Shown: positions 46,481 to 60,125, numbered from the stretch's first letter. The stretch: 64,000 bases of DNA from Heliocidaris tuberculata (GCA_025618425.1 CM046851.1:3344024-3408023), one strand, 5' to 3'. Notes: generated by a model not told the origin, from the letters alone. Translations and numbers: made by a program.

Positions 46481-48279
46481 TCATACTGTTGGGTTAACTA
46501 TTCCTCTGACTTGGTAAAACAGTTTTCTTGAGAGTCAATCCATTGAGCAGAATGAACGGTAGATGACCAAAAAACAAAACTAAAGATGACAAGCTTTAGC
46601 GAAATAGGAGTGGGATGATAGACGGATTGAGGAAAATTGACAGGAAATAATGAGAACTGCTGACGGAAAGCCAATAAATCTTATTCTGTAGTTGTTGTCC
46701 TGTGTGGGTGTGATGGGATGAACGAGAAAACGATTTTAGGAATGGCCGCCTAAGTGTATAATAAAATTTTGCATTGGAAGACACTGTTGGGGCATTGTTT
46801 TAATCTACATTTTGACAAAAATAACTAAACTTAACCATATGGATTGTCTTATTTGTATACAACTGAGCATCCTTCTTCTAAATACCCTATTTTTCACTAA
46901 TATTTATAGAACATATTTGATATGACATGTATCCTGTTTATCTCCTTTCTCTTTTCGGTCTTTGTTGTTGTTTTTTTTTACCATGTATCCTCTGGTATGA
47001 ATAAGCCTGTAGATATTTTTAGTTGAGTATAAAGGAGGAGGAAAGAGTCAGATAAGATCAACCTCCCATCTATCTAGGCCAACCCATAATGGCATAGCGT
47101 GGGTTCAGCCATTTAGGGGCAGTGGTGTCATTGGGGGGGGGGGGGGTTGCTTGGTGAATGAAATGGGATGAGGGTGTGGAAGGGGGTGCAATCACCTGAT
47201 TCTTATGTTGCCGTCCCCCGGTCCCTCTCTTTCTCTCTCTTCCCCTCTTTTTATGTAGGTCTGTGCCACTGCTTTACGCAGTGCAACATATCTCTTTCAC
47301 AGAAGTAGTCCATTTCAAAAAGGCCATCGAATGCAGATGGAGTGTGTGTGTCTCCTTACAGCCTCTTGTCCCAGTAGAATATTTTTCCTCTGTTTTTCCA
47401 GGATAAAAGGAAAGGAAGCAGATACAATCTATCCTTCAGCCAGGCTTCATGAATCCTGTAACCATGCTTGAGTGAAAAATGATAGCCCAGGCAAATTTTA
47501 GAGTATAAATAGAACATATAATCCAGTGTAGTAATAATGCAGCTACAGTGTAATGCAGTAATTCTGTCTAGATTTTTAACAAGTGTTTTTGTGTTTGTTC
47601 AACAGAATGTTATCAGCATTTGATTGAAGATACTGTTCAACTAAAAACATCTGTAAAAATCAGTCAAAATTTGCCAAAGAGACCTAGAAAACAAATACAC
47701 ACAAAACATGAAAACAGATACACACGAAACATGGAAAATTTCTCTTTGATCATATTTTTCAGGCATTTTAAGATGAATTTCTGCATAGCTTAACCAGTTT
47801 CATTTTCCTAAATGCCCTTTTTGGACTTGGCAAACAATATGTATATTTAACTTTTGCAGATGCACCCAAAACAAGACAATTCACAAATCAAGACATCAAA
47901 AGAAATGACAGATGTTACAAATGTCAGTCAGAAATAATTTAGAAAGCTTGTTGTAGGAAGCAATTACGTTTGGCTCAGGTGTGACATGCTGACACTGACA
48001 AAGTGTGAAAAAGATGATTGCAATGTTGGCATTTTCTCACCTCAGCTTGACTTTTTGTGTGATGAGGAGCCTTCGTTCTTTGTCAAAGGCCCTATTCACA
48101 AGACATGTGTACTAGCACTACTCACTAGTCCCATATGATGTATTTTTGTGTAATCTGGTTGAAAATTATTAAATCTCTTGTAACATTGTTATCACTATCT
48201 CATCTTCATTGATAGATTGAAGGGGGATGGGGCATGTGCCCTCCTATTAGAAAAAAAATGTCATAGTACCACTCGCCCC

Positions 48280-48307
48280 TCCCCCCCCCCCCCCCCCCCC
48301 CCCCCCC
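48280..48307. repeat. Poly-C run, about 27 bp
   Basis: Longest C run in the window, 250 bp upstream of exon C. Confidence 0.9.
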
Positions 48308-48559
48308 TCCAAATGTGCTTGTCTGGGAGTGCTGGTGAAAGGGGGGAAATTTAACATATTTTTGCTCCCCAAAAGTACAAGAAAAAAATGCAACATATTT
48401 CTCCCTTAGGCTTACTGTGCTATTTTAGGACTGTTTCAGTATCTCAGGGGTAGCGGGGGAAAACCAACCGCACTCATGTGCAGTTTGAGGTCTGATGGAT
48501 ATCGATGATATAAAACTCATGATAATCTCTTTGTTTTTCTCTCTCTTTTATCTCCTTAG

Positions 48560-48659
48560 CCTGAAAACTTGTTGCTAGCAAGCAAGTTAAAGGGTGCTGC
48601 TGTCAAACTCGCCGATTTTGGTTTAGCCATAGAACTGGACAATGGGGAGCAGTGGTATG
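48560..48659 (+). CDS. CaMKII: CaMKII exon C ([12 protein letters not shown])
   Basis: A 100-nt exon follows acceptor TCTCCTTAG and ends TAT G|GTAAG (phase 1). It encodes [20 protein letters not shown], then [13 protein letters not shown](G). The Asn in PEN and the Asp of DFG (Asp156-equivalent) are the metal-binding residues. The activation-segment start [10 protein letters not shown] is one residue shorter than vertebrate EVEGEQQAWFG. A 436-bp palindromic MITE begins 22 bp past the donor. Confidence 0.95.
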
Positions 48660-49747
<1,088 letters not shown>

Positions 49748-49918
49748 TAGTGTTCAGTTTTAGTGTTGGTATAATGAACTGCCTTTACACTGATCATCAG
49801 GTGCTTTTAAGGATTTAGTGTTCAGTTTTAGTGTTAGTATAATAAACTGCCTTCATAGTGATTATCAGGAGCTTGAAGGATTCAGTGTAAGTTATGGTAC
49901 ATGTATACTGCCATGTTG

Positions 49919-49985
49919 GGTTACCCATTCCAGGAGGTGCTCAGGAAAGACCCTTATGGCAAACCAATTGACATATGGGCCTGTG
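49919..49985 (+). pseudogene. Partial duplicate of CaMKII exon D, copy 1
   Basis: The same 67-nt length as the 3' part of exon D (49661-49727), with six differences, five of them clustered in the first 16 nt. It stays in frame and ends in TGTG|GTATGT, a usable donor. Translated it gives [20 protein letters not shown], so the SPE of the APE motif has become FQE. The only nearby acceptor-like AG (CATTCCAG) would give an exon starting in phase 0, whereas the upstream intron is phase 1. It is therefore unlikely to serve as an alternative exon. Confidence 0.85.
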
Positions 49986-50370
49986 GTATGTATGCTTTAA
50001 GGATTTAGTGTTCAGTTATAGTGTTGGTATAATGAACTGCCTTTACACTGATCATCAGGTGCTTTAAAGATTTAGTGTACAGTTTTAGTGTTAGTATAAT
50101 AAACTGCCTTCATAGTGATTATCAGGTGCTTCAAGGATTTAGTGTTCAGTTTTAATGTTATTATAATAAACTGCCTTTATAGTGATTATCAGGTGATTCA
50201 AGGATTTAGTGTTCAGTTTTAGTGTTAGTATAATAAACAGCCTTTATAGTGATTGTCAGGTGCTTGAAGGATTTAGTATTCAGTTTTAGTGTTAGTATAA
50301 TAAACAGCCTTTACAGTGATTATCAGGTGCTTGAAGGATTCAGTGTAAGTTATGGTATACTGCCATGTTG

Positions 50371-50433
50371 GGTTACCTATTCCTGGAGGTGCTCAGGAAA
50401 GACCCCTATGGCAAACCAGTTGATACACAAGCC
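50371..50433 (+). pseudogene. Partial duplicate of CaMKII exon D, copy 2
   Basis: [18 protein letters not shown], then decays (ACACAAGCC in place of ATATGGGCC) and lacks the donor. More degraded than copy 1, and preceded by the same TATGGTATACTGCCATGTTG leader, so the two copies were amplified together. Confidence 0.85.
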
Positions 50434-51136
50434 TTTCTGATGCATAAAGCATTTAGTGTTAGTAAGAAAAACTGCTTTTAGTGGTTACTTATCAGGTACT
50501 TTAAGTGTTAGTGGAATGTCAATTGGTTAAATCTCCATAAAGGACATCGAGAAAGACCCCGTTGCTTGAATGACTTCGCGGTGAACCTCATGCATGGGCT
50601 CTGTTGCTTGGAACCAGTATCCTGGACGACAGGCGAATATGACATCAGCATTTTGGTACCCTGTTGTTTTCAAAAGTTATGAAAGCTTGTGGCTATTGTT
50701 TTTGATGTTTATATTATGTTGCCTTCTAAAAAAGTCTATAAAAGTCTGTAAAATTTGAATATTGATAAATGGTAATTTGCTAAGAAAACTAAAACCTTAT
50801 CCTCCCTTTTTCATGATAATGTTTTTAAGGAATTTTTGATGTGCTAAAGTACACATTGATCATTAGCTAAAGCCCTTCTTACAAGTGCAGCCCTTGTATG
50901 CAATAATTTTCTTATCCTACTGTCATGATTATGCTACTGTAGAGGCAAAAAGGCATATCCTTATTTTGTTGATTTGCAACACACACACGAAAAAAGAAAA
51001 GACTGGGATAGAACCAGGACGGTGTGAGTCGAGTTTCTGGCATTATTAGTGACCTATTGATGTAAAGATATGTAATTAACATCTCCCTAGTCAAAGTGAA
51101 AGAAGGAAAACTGATAGCCCCGTTATATTATGCAAA

Positions 51137-51197
51137 AGAGCCGTAAGGGCGTTAAATCCATGGTAAAGCATATAAGTTTAATGCCCTTCTGGCTCTC
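51137..51197. repeat. Small hairpin, CCAGAAGGGCGTTAA family
   Basis: AGAGCCGTAAGGGCGTTAAA at the left and TTTAATGCCCTTCTGGCTCT at the right, in the intron between exons D and E. A solitary AGAGCCGTAAGG half-copy follows at about 51224. Confidence 0.75.
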
Positions 51198-51297
51198 AGC
51201 AGCAGGTAGTATTGTCTGCTATTAGAGCCGTAAGGTTTTCTTAGGTTTTCAGCATGTGATGTATCAATCATGGGGAGTTGCCAAAAGCTCTTTGTGA

Positions 51298-51519
<222 letters not shown>

Positions 51520-51814
51520 TGATCTTTTAATGGAACATTGTTGCTATGATGTGTTGTAGATGAGATTCATGACAAGAGAGAGAGAGAGAGAGAGGCAAAG
51601 AGGGAGACAGTTTCAAAAGGAAAAGAATATGCAATGAAAAATGCAATAACGAAAGAGATATTGAAATGGAAATGTTTTGTTGAAGACATATTAAAGAGAG
51701 ATTTTTAAAAATACACGGAGTGAGAGATATAAACAATAAAGCAAACAAATAATGTAAAAGTAGAAAGGTACAGAATGAAAGGGAAAGGAAGAAAAAAGAC
51801 ATACAAAAAAATTA

Positions 51815-52139
51815 CAGTCCGACCTCACTTATCCGAACTTCATTTATCCGGCCATCTCTATTAACTGGCCCTGTCTTCCGGCCAGTTTGTCATGCAATTC
51901 ACCCAAATGCAATTCACCCAAAAGCAATTTTCTGTTTAATTTTATTTCATTTCATCTCTTACAAATAAAAAGATCATTTGCAATCATCAACTACACCAAG
52001 AAAACATAAATTTTACAGCCAATAGACTGCCCTACCCTATTCATTTGCATAGAAAATGTACATTTCTCTCATATCCGGCCATTTCACTTATGCGGATGGG
52101 TGCCGGTCCCAATGCGGCCGGATAAACGAGGTCGGACTG
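51815..52139. mobile_element. pogo/Tigger-like MITE with TA duplication
   Basis: 325 bp. The left end CAGTCCGACCTCACTTATCC and the complement of the right end CAGTCCGACCTCGTTTATCC match closely. TA flanks both sides (51813-51814 and 52140-52141), the target duplication of the Tc1/mariner/pogo superfamily. The interior repeats TATCCGGCC and has no transposase frame. Located between exons E and F. Confidence 0.85.
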
Positions 52140-52520
52140 TAAATGGAAAAATGCTATAGAGAAGAGGCTTCTGCTATACAGAAGATATTACAGACTGTCA
52201 GAGAACAATTAAGATGGAAGAAAAAAGATTATAAAAGAAAGGAAGGTGGCAGAGATGTGAAAAACTATTTTATAGACAAAAGAAAAGCATTAGAACTAAA
52301 CCTAGATTGAAGAGATGTGTATGTCTAGATACTGGGAAAGAAAATAGAAAGGAGTCCTACCATATCATTGCCAGAGAAGAGAAGAATGGACTAAACAACT
52401 GATTTGAGAACACTCTAAAATCAGAGACAATATTGTTCCTAACATTATCATAATGTAATGTTTTTGTCTAAAGAGGGAGCTACACGGCGATAGCAATCAG
52501 ATTCATACATGTGTACTGTA

Positions 52521-52642
52521 CAGTTTGTCCAACTCGGTTACAATGGGTAGCTATGAGCCATGAATTGTCTTTTAGCTGTGCTTGCCTAACAAAGCAATAT
52601 GCAGCTTACTGTTGCTTACTGAAATAGAGGTAGCCAAACTCT
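52521..52642. mobile_element. Short MITE, AGAGTTTGG family, copy 2
   Basis: CAGTTTGTCCAACTCGG to GGTAGCCAAACTCT, with the same GCTTGCCTAACAAAGCAATA TGCA core as the copy at 30044. It has the same length and orientation. Confidence 0.8.
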
Positions 52643-52835
52643 TTGTTTGTAGATGAGTCTAGGGATGTGTTTTTTATGTGTGCCAAAATAAAATGGCCAA
52701 AGGAATAGCAAAGTATTTTGAAAATTCTGAATCAGAGACACTTTAAGACATGATTAGGTGATGATACTATAATTGTAAAATCTACCTTTGGAAACATTAT
52801 ATCTTATTTCAATACTCTCATTTCTTTACATCCAG

Positions 52836-52958
52836 TACCCTTCACCAGAATGGGACACAGTGACCCCAGAAGCAAAGAACTTGATAGATAGTATGCTGAC
52901 AGTCAACCCAGGAAAGCGTATCTCTGCTTGTCAGGCTCTGAAACATCCATGGATTCAG
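52836..52958 (+). CDS. CaMKII: CaMKII exon F ([16 protein letters not shown] ... HPWIQ)
   Basis: A 123-nt, phase 0/0 exon (41 codons) runs from acceptor TACATCCAG to donor ATTCAG|GTGAGT. It encodes [40 protein letters not shown] and Q, the end of the kinase fold (helices H and I, with the conserved Arg of the KRI motif). The last bases of the exon together with its donor recur at 53264 and 53297 in a diverged tandem array in the downstream intron. Confidence 0.95.
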
Positions 52959-53430
52959 GTGAGTTCTTGCTTTGCCTTAGACATCAAGGAACAACTATAG
53001 GATTGGAGAGACATGTCTCAGGGATTGTAGTTAGGCTGTAGATAGTGATAATATGATGGACAATTTAGCGATGGTCAAGGAGTATGACTATCAGTCAGAT
53101 TTCCAAGTATTTTTGGATTTTGGTTTGGTAAGTTCTTTCTGTTCCTTAGACATCAAGGAACAACAACGAGATAAGAGAAGATGTGTTTCAGGTATACTAT
53201 TTATGGATGGATAGCTGTAAGCTAATGGAAATCTTTTGATGGTCAAGGAGTATGCAAGATCCTCGGATTCAGGTGAGTTGGGGTTTGTAAGAAACATGGA
53301 TTCAGGTGAGTTCCTTCTGCTCCTTGGACATCAAGGACCATTCACAAGTTGAAGGAGAAATGTTTTAGGAATACTATTTGAGTACGAATAGCTGTAATCT
53401 GATGGACAATATATATGATGGTCTCGGAGG
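52951..53430. repeat. About 150-bp tandem units carrying exon F end and donor
   Basis: Three diverged units share CTTAGACATCAAGGAACAAC, a middle GTTTCAGG segment and GATGGTCAAGGAGTATG. The exon F terminus GGATTCAG|GTGAGTT recurs at 53264 and again at 53297, preceded by AAACAT as in the exon. The second unit has GGTAAGTTC instead. Confidence 0.85.
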
Positions 53431-53800
53431 GTTAAGACTATCTGCTGGGTGTGTGGTGAAGTAGAAGTGTTTGCAGGTGAGACACCTGACCAATCCTCCT
53501 CCACTCCACTGAACTCCTTGATGGCTCTGCCCATAATTGAGAACTGTGGACCAACCATCTTGAAGCTTTAAAAAGCTTTCCTTCAGTCCTGGCAAATCTC
53601 TACCATCAGGTTCAAGTGAGGCATGGCCCACCCAATCATGTCTGAAATTACCTCAGCACAGGAATTGGATGTTGCAAAGCAGGGACTGTAATGGGACTAT
53701 CATAAGGATGGACAAACAGCATAGGCTTTTGGGAGGAACAGACAGTGGAACACCTTCTGGTCTGCCCCCTTCTAGTAGAAACCTGTGTACCCTTAAAGAT

Positions 53801-54132
53801 CTTGAAGTGTACCAATGACTGAAAAGTAATTTGTGTACTGGTAGAATATATAAAATTAACCCCTAAACACTTACCTGACATTCTATGGGTAAATGGTTAA
53901 GGAGTTTGAAGAAAATGAAGGAACCCCAAAAACCTTCCAATTGAGTTCTGCACAGTCCCTTATTGTGTGCAAGGACAGTCGCTGTAATGTTTATTTAGAG
54001 GATATTTAAACCTACATGTATACTATCTCTGTATAGAATCAACATCTAAAGCTCATATTTTTAACATAGTATAGTGACATGGAACCCCTAACCTACGGAG
54101 CAAAATATTTTTTGGTGATTGGTTCGCTTTAA
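53801..54132. mobile_element. MITE, TTAAAGTGTACCAATCAC family, copy 3
   Basis: About 332 bp in the intron after exon F, from TTGAAGTGTACCAATGAC to GTGATTGGTTCGCTTTAAG. It shares the block CATATTTTTAACATAGTATA and the tail GGAGCAAAATATTTTTTGGT with copy 2. Confidence 0.8.
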
Positions 54133-54333
54133 GCTGAAGACTAATACAGTAACCTGAGAAGAACAAGAAAATGGTCGGTCATAAATTGTCTTATCCCATA
54201 GACGTCGAAATCACATGAACTAGAATGATGCATTATACCTTTGACGTTTGACTCCTGTGGGGGCTGCCATTTTGGAGTGGAGACCTAAAGATGTGACGCT
54301 CTGCAGCAGAAGCAGCCGTCAGGTCAACAACTA

Positions 54334-54357
54334 CCCCCCCCCCCCCAAAAAAAAAAG
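54334..54357. repeat. C-run followed by A-run
   Basis: About 13 C then 12 A, in the intron after exon F. Confidence 0.85.
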
Positions 54358-55259
54358 TTTAGAGTCCATATTGAGTAATCGATCAGTGGCTCTTTGGAGC
54401 TATATTTGGTTGTCCACTGGGCAATTATATGACATTATTACGCTAGAAGAATTTGAAATAGGTTTTAAAAACCATTCCGAATGTATTAGTTTCAACTTTT
54501 AAAAGCAAAGTATACCAGTTGTATGGGTTGATTGTCATTTAGCCTGTTGCCAGTTTGCCTAGTATCCAGTATTCCACTTCATCTAATTCCATTTTGTCTA
54601 TCCCCAGTTTTTCTACTATCCAGCTGGTTTAACACCAGTTTGCTGACACCCAAGTTATCTTTATTTCATGTGGTCACATGAAATATTGTCCAATTCAAAT
54701 GTCTAATAATCATTTTGTTTAATAACCCAACAGTGTGCAATTAATTTCATAAATAACATGAATTCTTTTGTTATGTAACCTAGTGATATTATATGGATTA
54801 AAATGAATGGCACTGTTAAGAGAATGTATCAAATCAATATGGAGTGTATTTCTTTAGGGCTGAGAGGAGGAATATGTGACATGCTGATGATAAAATCATT
54901 GAGTGCCTCTCAGGGTCATACTATACACCAAAGTAGAAAAGCAGAAAATAGCTTGTGCTTCAGGCATAATGATTTGACCTTTGGAGAATGTTTTCATGTA
55001 AAGAAAAAACTCGGAGAGGATTACTGAACATGGATGTATTCCATAGTTTTTTGTCTCCAGCAGCAAAATTCAAGGTGAATCTGTTGCAAGATCACAACCA
55101 CATTTTGTTTTTTTATTAACCAGATATAGGGTTCTACTGGGATAAGGTTAGATCTGTATCTTGATGGCTAGTATGTTATTGTTATTAATTCAGCTATAAT
55201 TTAGTATGATCTCTAATTTTTTTTTCTTCATTTTGGAATTTTCATTAACATCTAGTTCT

Positions 55260-55600
55260 TTGTCTACTCTCTACCACTTCTCTCCTTCTCTGTCTCTCTC
55301 TCCTTTAATACCTTTCTCCTTATCTATCTATCCTGAAGTGATTTCACTGTTTCATATCCCTTCTCTATTCATCCATCTCTACACTCTATCTCTCATCTCT
55401 TCTGCCCCTCTTTCTCCTCCCTCTCTTCTCCCTTTCTCTCTTCCTCCTCTCTCTCTTTTCTCCCTTTCTCTCTTCCTTCCCCTCTCTCTTCCCTCTCATC
55501 TCTACTCTTCCATCTCTTTCTCCTCTTTCTCTCTCATTCTCTTCTATATCACTTCCCTACCTTTCTTCTTTTTCTCCCCTTCTCTCTGCTCTGGCATTTT
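55260..55600. repeat. Polypyrimidine tract
   Basis: C/T-rich + strand with CTCTCTTCTCCCTTTCTCTC-type words. The 148-codon frame over it is not a gene. Confidence 0.85.
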
Positions 55601-56754
55601 ATGTATTTTACAGTATACAAATCTAAAAATAAATAATCCACACATGTACTAAATGAAATTGATCAAAAGTGTACAATAGTTGAGTAATAAGCAAATGAAG
55701 ATCAAATTTTGTTGCAACTACAATATGGTATCTTATCCCAAAGAAACATAAATTTCTTATCGTTGTTTTAGCACATATAAGTGTTTTAGAAAGTTTTTCA
55801 ATATTCTTTGTATTATGCTAATAAAACCCCAATCATGGTGTGGTGATTAGTATTTACTGCAATATCTACCACTCGAGAATGAATTTACCACTGAAGAATA
55901 GACAAATATGCAATCATTACCTTTCTGCTTACACTTAGCTCTGAACAACTGACTCTTCAGAAAATATGATTTATTAAAGTGAGCTCTCTGAAGTCTAGAC
56001 TTCTGGGTAGCTTTATTATGAGAATTCTTGTCATTGAAAATTACCAGGTATGGACATAAGAAACAGGTAAGTGTGCAAAGTGTTATGGAAATCTTTTAGA
56101 GAATACGTCATGTCAGTCATCTATGCCACTCGTAGGAAATATTTATCCTCGAGCATATCGAGCTATAAATTGGAGCATAGAGCAAAGAGAGCATATTAGA
56201 TTTGTCTCTGACGTGTGATAAGAATCTGAGAAAACAGGTAAGATCTTTTGCTGTAAAAACTGTTGCTGTGTGATAATTATTACTTCTCTCACGAAGGCCT
56301 TGTTATTTATTCCCCTGTTGTCTTCTAAGATGTGATTGTATACTTTGTCATAATCATTCGGTTATGCAAGTATGGCTCATTGTGCAAGATAAATTGTCCT
56401 TCGATTTGCAGATTCAATATTGCCTGTATCATGGATAGCATCACCATGTATGATGTCGGTGTAAATGGGAGTATTCATTGAAGAAGAGAAAAAAGACCCT
56501 ATATATTTTGGGGCTAGGTATTAGGTTTGCGTCACTGCAAATAGTTCTTAACTGCAGAAAATGTGAATATCAGGTTTAATTTTCATGTGAATATTTACAA
56601 TATACCTGTGAGGACTATAGATTTGATGACACCTTATTTATACAATCTTGTCTTTACTAAAAGGAGACGTAGTGCTTTATTCAAATGGTATTTTCATCGT
56701 TGTGATTACTATTATTAATATTATCATAACTATCGATTATCTATTCTTTTTCAG

Positions 56755-56838
56755 AACCGAGATCGCTATGCTTCAGCTATGCACAGACAGGAGACTGTTG
56801 ATTGCTTGAAGAAGTTCAACGCTAGACGCAAACTCAAG
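56755..56838 (+). CDS. CaMKII: CaMKII exon G (autoinhibitory segment, Thr286)
   Basis: An 84-nt, phase 0/0 exon encodes [20 protein letters not shown] and [12 protein letters not shown] contains the autophosphorylation Thr (codon 56794-56796, Thr286-equivalent), and [10 protein letters not shown] is the first half of the calmodulin-binding helix. By alignment, position 281 is Met and 280 is Ala, so one of the two residues of the vertebrate oxidation site is kept. The donor is AAG|GTGAGT. The next exon (GAILTTML-like) is not recognisable before 64000. Confidence 0.95.
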
Positions 56839-57927
56839 GTGAGTCCTCTCTTTAAATGCCTACTTTAGTCTAAACCTGTCTATAAAGACCACACAAGATA
56901 AACAAGAAAAGCAGGTTTTGTAACCAGGTAGTTATTATAGCAGGGCTCTACACTACCTTCTTGTGCTAGGGTTCAAAGTGAAATTTAAGAGATTCATGTG
57001 CTTAAGGATCTGTTTACATTTTGAAATTGTCCAGGTCCAGAGTGACATTTTTTAAGTAGTGTGTATCCCTGCATATAGGCTCTCTTTGTTACGAAAAGAA
57101 ACAGGGCTCTCTGGAAGTGAAAAGAAGATGGTATTTATGTATAGGTAGAGTTTCTGTAAAGGTGGTCCTTTTTGCCTCCATCAGCTTGCAACATAAAGGG
57201 CTTGTCATGTATCAACGATATGATAACAATAACTATAATTTTTTTAAAAATCAGTCCAAGTTATTAGTCCATTTGACATTCCTATACAGCCAACAGTGAA
57301 CCGAAAAAAGTTCTTTCCATTGAAGTTTTTTGTTGATTTGTAATCGTAAGTTGTCAAAGAACATTTTCAGTGTTGTTACCCAAATGGAAAAATTGAGCAA
57401 TTTGCATAATTTACATATCAAAATCTAGTGGGTTATTTGTCTTATGCAGCATAACCTGTGATGCAACAAATGGAGGTATACCAAGGAATTGTATTGTATC
57501 ACAGGTTTCATTACACAAGATTAACAACACTGTTAGAGTTGGATGCAGCATGCACAGTGTGCCTAAGTTGTCTTAGATTGTTTAACATTGCCTGTATATG
57601 TGACATTTTTTATTTATGCAAATCATGCAAAATTCTCAAAGTTGCTTTGGGGGCAACAAAGCTGAAATTGTTCGGAGTAAACATGGGATCACAAAAATCC
57701 ACAAAAACTTCAACGGAAAAAACTTTTCTAGATTCATTAAATGTCAAGTCGACCATATTGAATCTGAGAAAATTGTTTCCTGAGGATCATTATCATAAAT
57801 ATGTTAACACCATACATTTTCTACATAGACCATTTTTTATCGTTTATCGTTATTGTTATTATATCCTCGATATGTGACCAGCCCCTTAAGCTTAAATGTA
57901 GCCAGAAGTGCCTGCTGGTCCTATACT

Positions 57928-58030
57928 GGAGGCATGATGGCTCAGTGGTAGAGCACTGGCCTCATAAGCAGGAGGTCCCGTCTTTGAAAGCAAATTGATG
58001 TGCTAGTGCCCTTTAGTAAAGGTATTAGTC
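57928..58030 (+). mobile_element. tRNA-derived SINE, copy 2
   Basis: GGAGGCATGATGGCTCAGTG GTAGAGCACTGGCCTCATAA carries a perfect A-box TGGCTCAGTGG. A weak B-box follows (AGGTCCCGTCTTTG), then TGATGTGCTAGTGCCCTTTA GTAAAGG as in copy 1. The 3' limit is uncertain. Confidence 0.7.
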
Positions 58031-59989
58031 CTTCTTCCCAAGTGCATCGGATAGGATTTTTGCTGTAGGTGCCCATGGTTGCTTACCTACAAGCATGCTC
58101 TTACTTTCGCAGCAAGATATGTTTCTCTCATTTTCCTGCTTTTTTTAATCAACTTAATATCAGGGTTGACTTTCCCTTTAAATTCTTGGTCAATGCTATT
58201 TGTCCCTCTGATGTGACTGTTTGTTGAATAGAAATGGGATTGTTTCATTAATGACCTTTTTATTACACCCTAATTTCCCCAAATTATCCGTGACTTAATG
58301 AGCTTCATTAATACATGTGGCAAATGTGACACAAAAATCTTCCACCCAGAACCTTTGTAGGTGTTAGTCTACTACCAAACTGGTTCAGACCTTGCACTGT
58401 GTGTTATGAGCAATGTAGAGTGTTTGCTTCCTGATAAGCAATGTGCTTTGACATCGTTCTAAGATTGCAGTATTACTGCAAATAAGTATAACTTGTCAGA
58501 TCCGCTTCCTTGGCCATGTCCTTCAGAAGAATGGCCTTGAGACAGTTGCCCTCACTGGTACTATTGATAGACGTAGGGCACAAGGACAAAAGTGAATGAC
58601 TTAAATGCCTTTCTTGGCTCAGAGATGCCACTGGCACAAGGCCTATTGATATCATTTGCTATTGCCAGCAAAAAGAAGAACACATTCCGATACGCAATGT
58701 CAGGTTCTGACAAGCCACCTCGATGGAAGATCGCACTTGCATTGATGAAAATTTAGAAAGCCAAATTGGGGCAAAACCTGGTTTCAAAACTCACCCGTAT
58801 CTGACCCTAGGCATGAACTTACACATTCAGTCTGCTCTAAGATTGGCAAGGCTCTTCATGCTCATGTTTAAACTGTGATGTCCATTTTTTTTTTTGTAAA
58901 AGGGCAAGTCCAACATATGTCCCATACATAACCATGTGTTATAGAATTATATTATGGATATAAAAATATTAATATACTTCATATTTTGACTAATCCAAGC
59001 TCTAGGAGGGCTATAAGCTTGATACAATCTTCAGATAGAGTAGAATCTTACCTGTTATCAGTAACGTATGGAACAAAATAGCTTGAACTTGCTCCAGAAC
59101 AAGAAAAGTACAAATCACATAGAGAATTTATTATTATGCGCTCTATAAAAATGACTTTATTGTTATTATTATTGTTGTTGTTATTATTATCTTCAAACAA
59201 AATAAAGCATTATTTGGTCTGAATGTTCAACTCCTGTACTTCAAGAAAGCACTTTATTTTTTTCATTAGGCATAAGTGTTTGTTCACCTGGTGGGAGTGT
59301 AATATGTTGTCAGGCAGTGGTTTTATTTATTGCTTTTTGGCTCTTCAGTAGGCAGTGTCATGACATTTTTAATTAAAGTTGTAGAAGCTTTTCTTATTTC
59401 ATGTGTATTCACCAAAGTTTTAATCCGGGTATTATGGAATCAGTCATCAATTCTATTATTTATGAGTTGTTTTCATTTGTTTATCAACTTCATTTATCTA
59501 AATTAGGTTTTGTCTAACTATCATCTGCGTTTCTTTATAGAGCCCCTTTATCAAAGAAATTGTTTATAATTTACATACATGTATGTATGTCATCACTGCT
59601 CATGAATATTCATATATTCTCAAATTGGCAATAAAAATATGATAAGAGTGGAATAATTCAACATTGATGATTAAGACCATTTGGAATGCCACAGTAAGAA
59701 GCATTATCAGTAAAATATTGTATAGTATTGTAGTTTTGAGGATATTAAATGAAGGAGGAAATTTAAAGGAATTCTGCTCACTTTTCAAATATGAACATTG
59801 ACTTCCTCAGCATGTGAACAAACATTTTGGGGTTCTACAAATATTGATCATGCCCTTTAAACGTTTACCATATGCTTGTATGGACCCTCAGCTGTGCATG
59901 TACTCATCGACATCAAGCATCATTGCTATGACAAGTAGTGACAATGAACTTTCATATCGGCCTAGTCTCTAGCTACATATCAACAACTG

Positions 59990-60105
59990 TGAGCTGCCAT
60001 TTATGTCATGTATGATGTTACGACGAGCTGCTATGTGTATCATAAATGATGTTGCGACGAGCTCCCATTTGTGTCATAAATGATGGTGCGACGAGCTGCC
60101 ATTTG
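59990..60105. repeat. 37-bp tandem repeat x3
   Basis: Three units with GACGAGCTGCCATTTGTGTC and ATAAATGATGTTGC, slightly diverged. Confidence 0.88.
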
Positions 60106-60125
60106 TGTTTTGATGATGATACATG

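Larger units (their letters stand above)
31618..48559 (+). other. CaMKII: CaMKII intron between exons B and C, with DIRS insertion
   Basis: A phase-0 intron of 16.9 kb and the largest between two seen exons. Its length owes 5765 bp to the DIRS element at 36360-42124. Other contents are polypurine tracts (32990-33310, 33553-33602, 43740-44055, 44210-44355), MITEs at 34535 and 46074, a foldback hairpin at 44891, a trinucleotide array at 45508, a TG array at 46249 and a C-run at 48280. Nothing is recognised in 31650-32980, 34700-36350, 42240-43730, 44400-44890, 44950-45480 and 46490-48240. Confidence 0.85.
52959..56754 (+). other. CaMKII: CaMKII intron between exons F and G
   Basis: A phase-0 intron of 3796 bp. 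It opens with three diverged copies of a roughly 150-bp unit that includes the exon F donor, then a MITE at 53801-54132, a C-run plus A-run near 54334-54357 and a pyrimidine-rich tract at 55260-55600. I see nothing recognisable in 54360-55200 or 55610-56750. Confidence 0.85.

Noticed and set aside
49919..49985. Exon D copy as a mutually exclusive exon
   Set aside because: No acceptor in phase 1 before it, and the P+1/APE motif is altered; best seen as a captured fragment.
57458..57877. 139-codon frame downstream of exon G
   Set aside because: Cys-rich in part, but no recognisable domain, no neighbouring splice or promoter signals and no codon signature; likely chance in repeat-rich intron.
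57928..58000. A functional tRNA gene
   Set aside because: A-box is good, but B-box is poor and the acceptor and anticodon arms do not pair; it behaves as a repeated SINE head.
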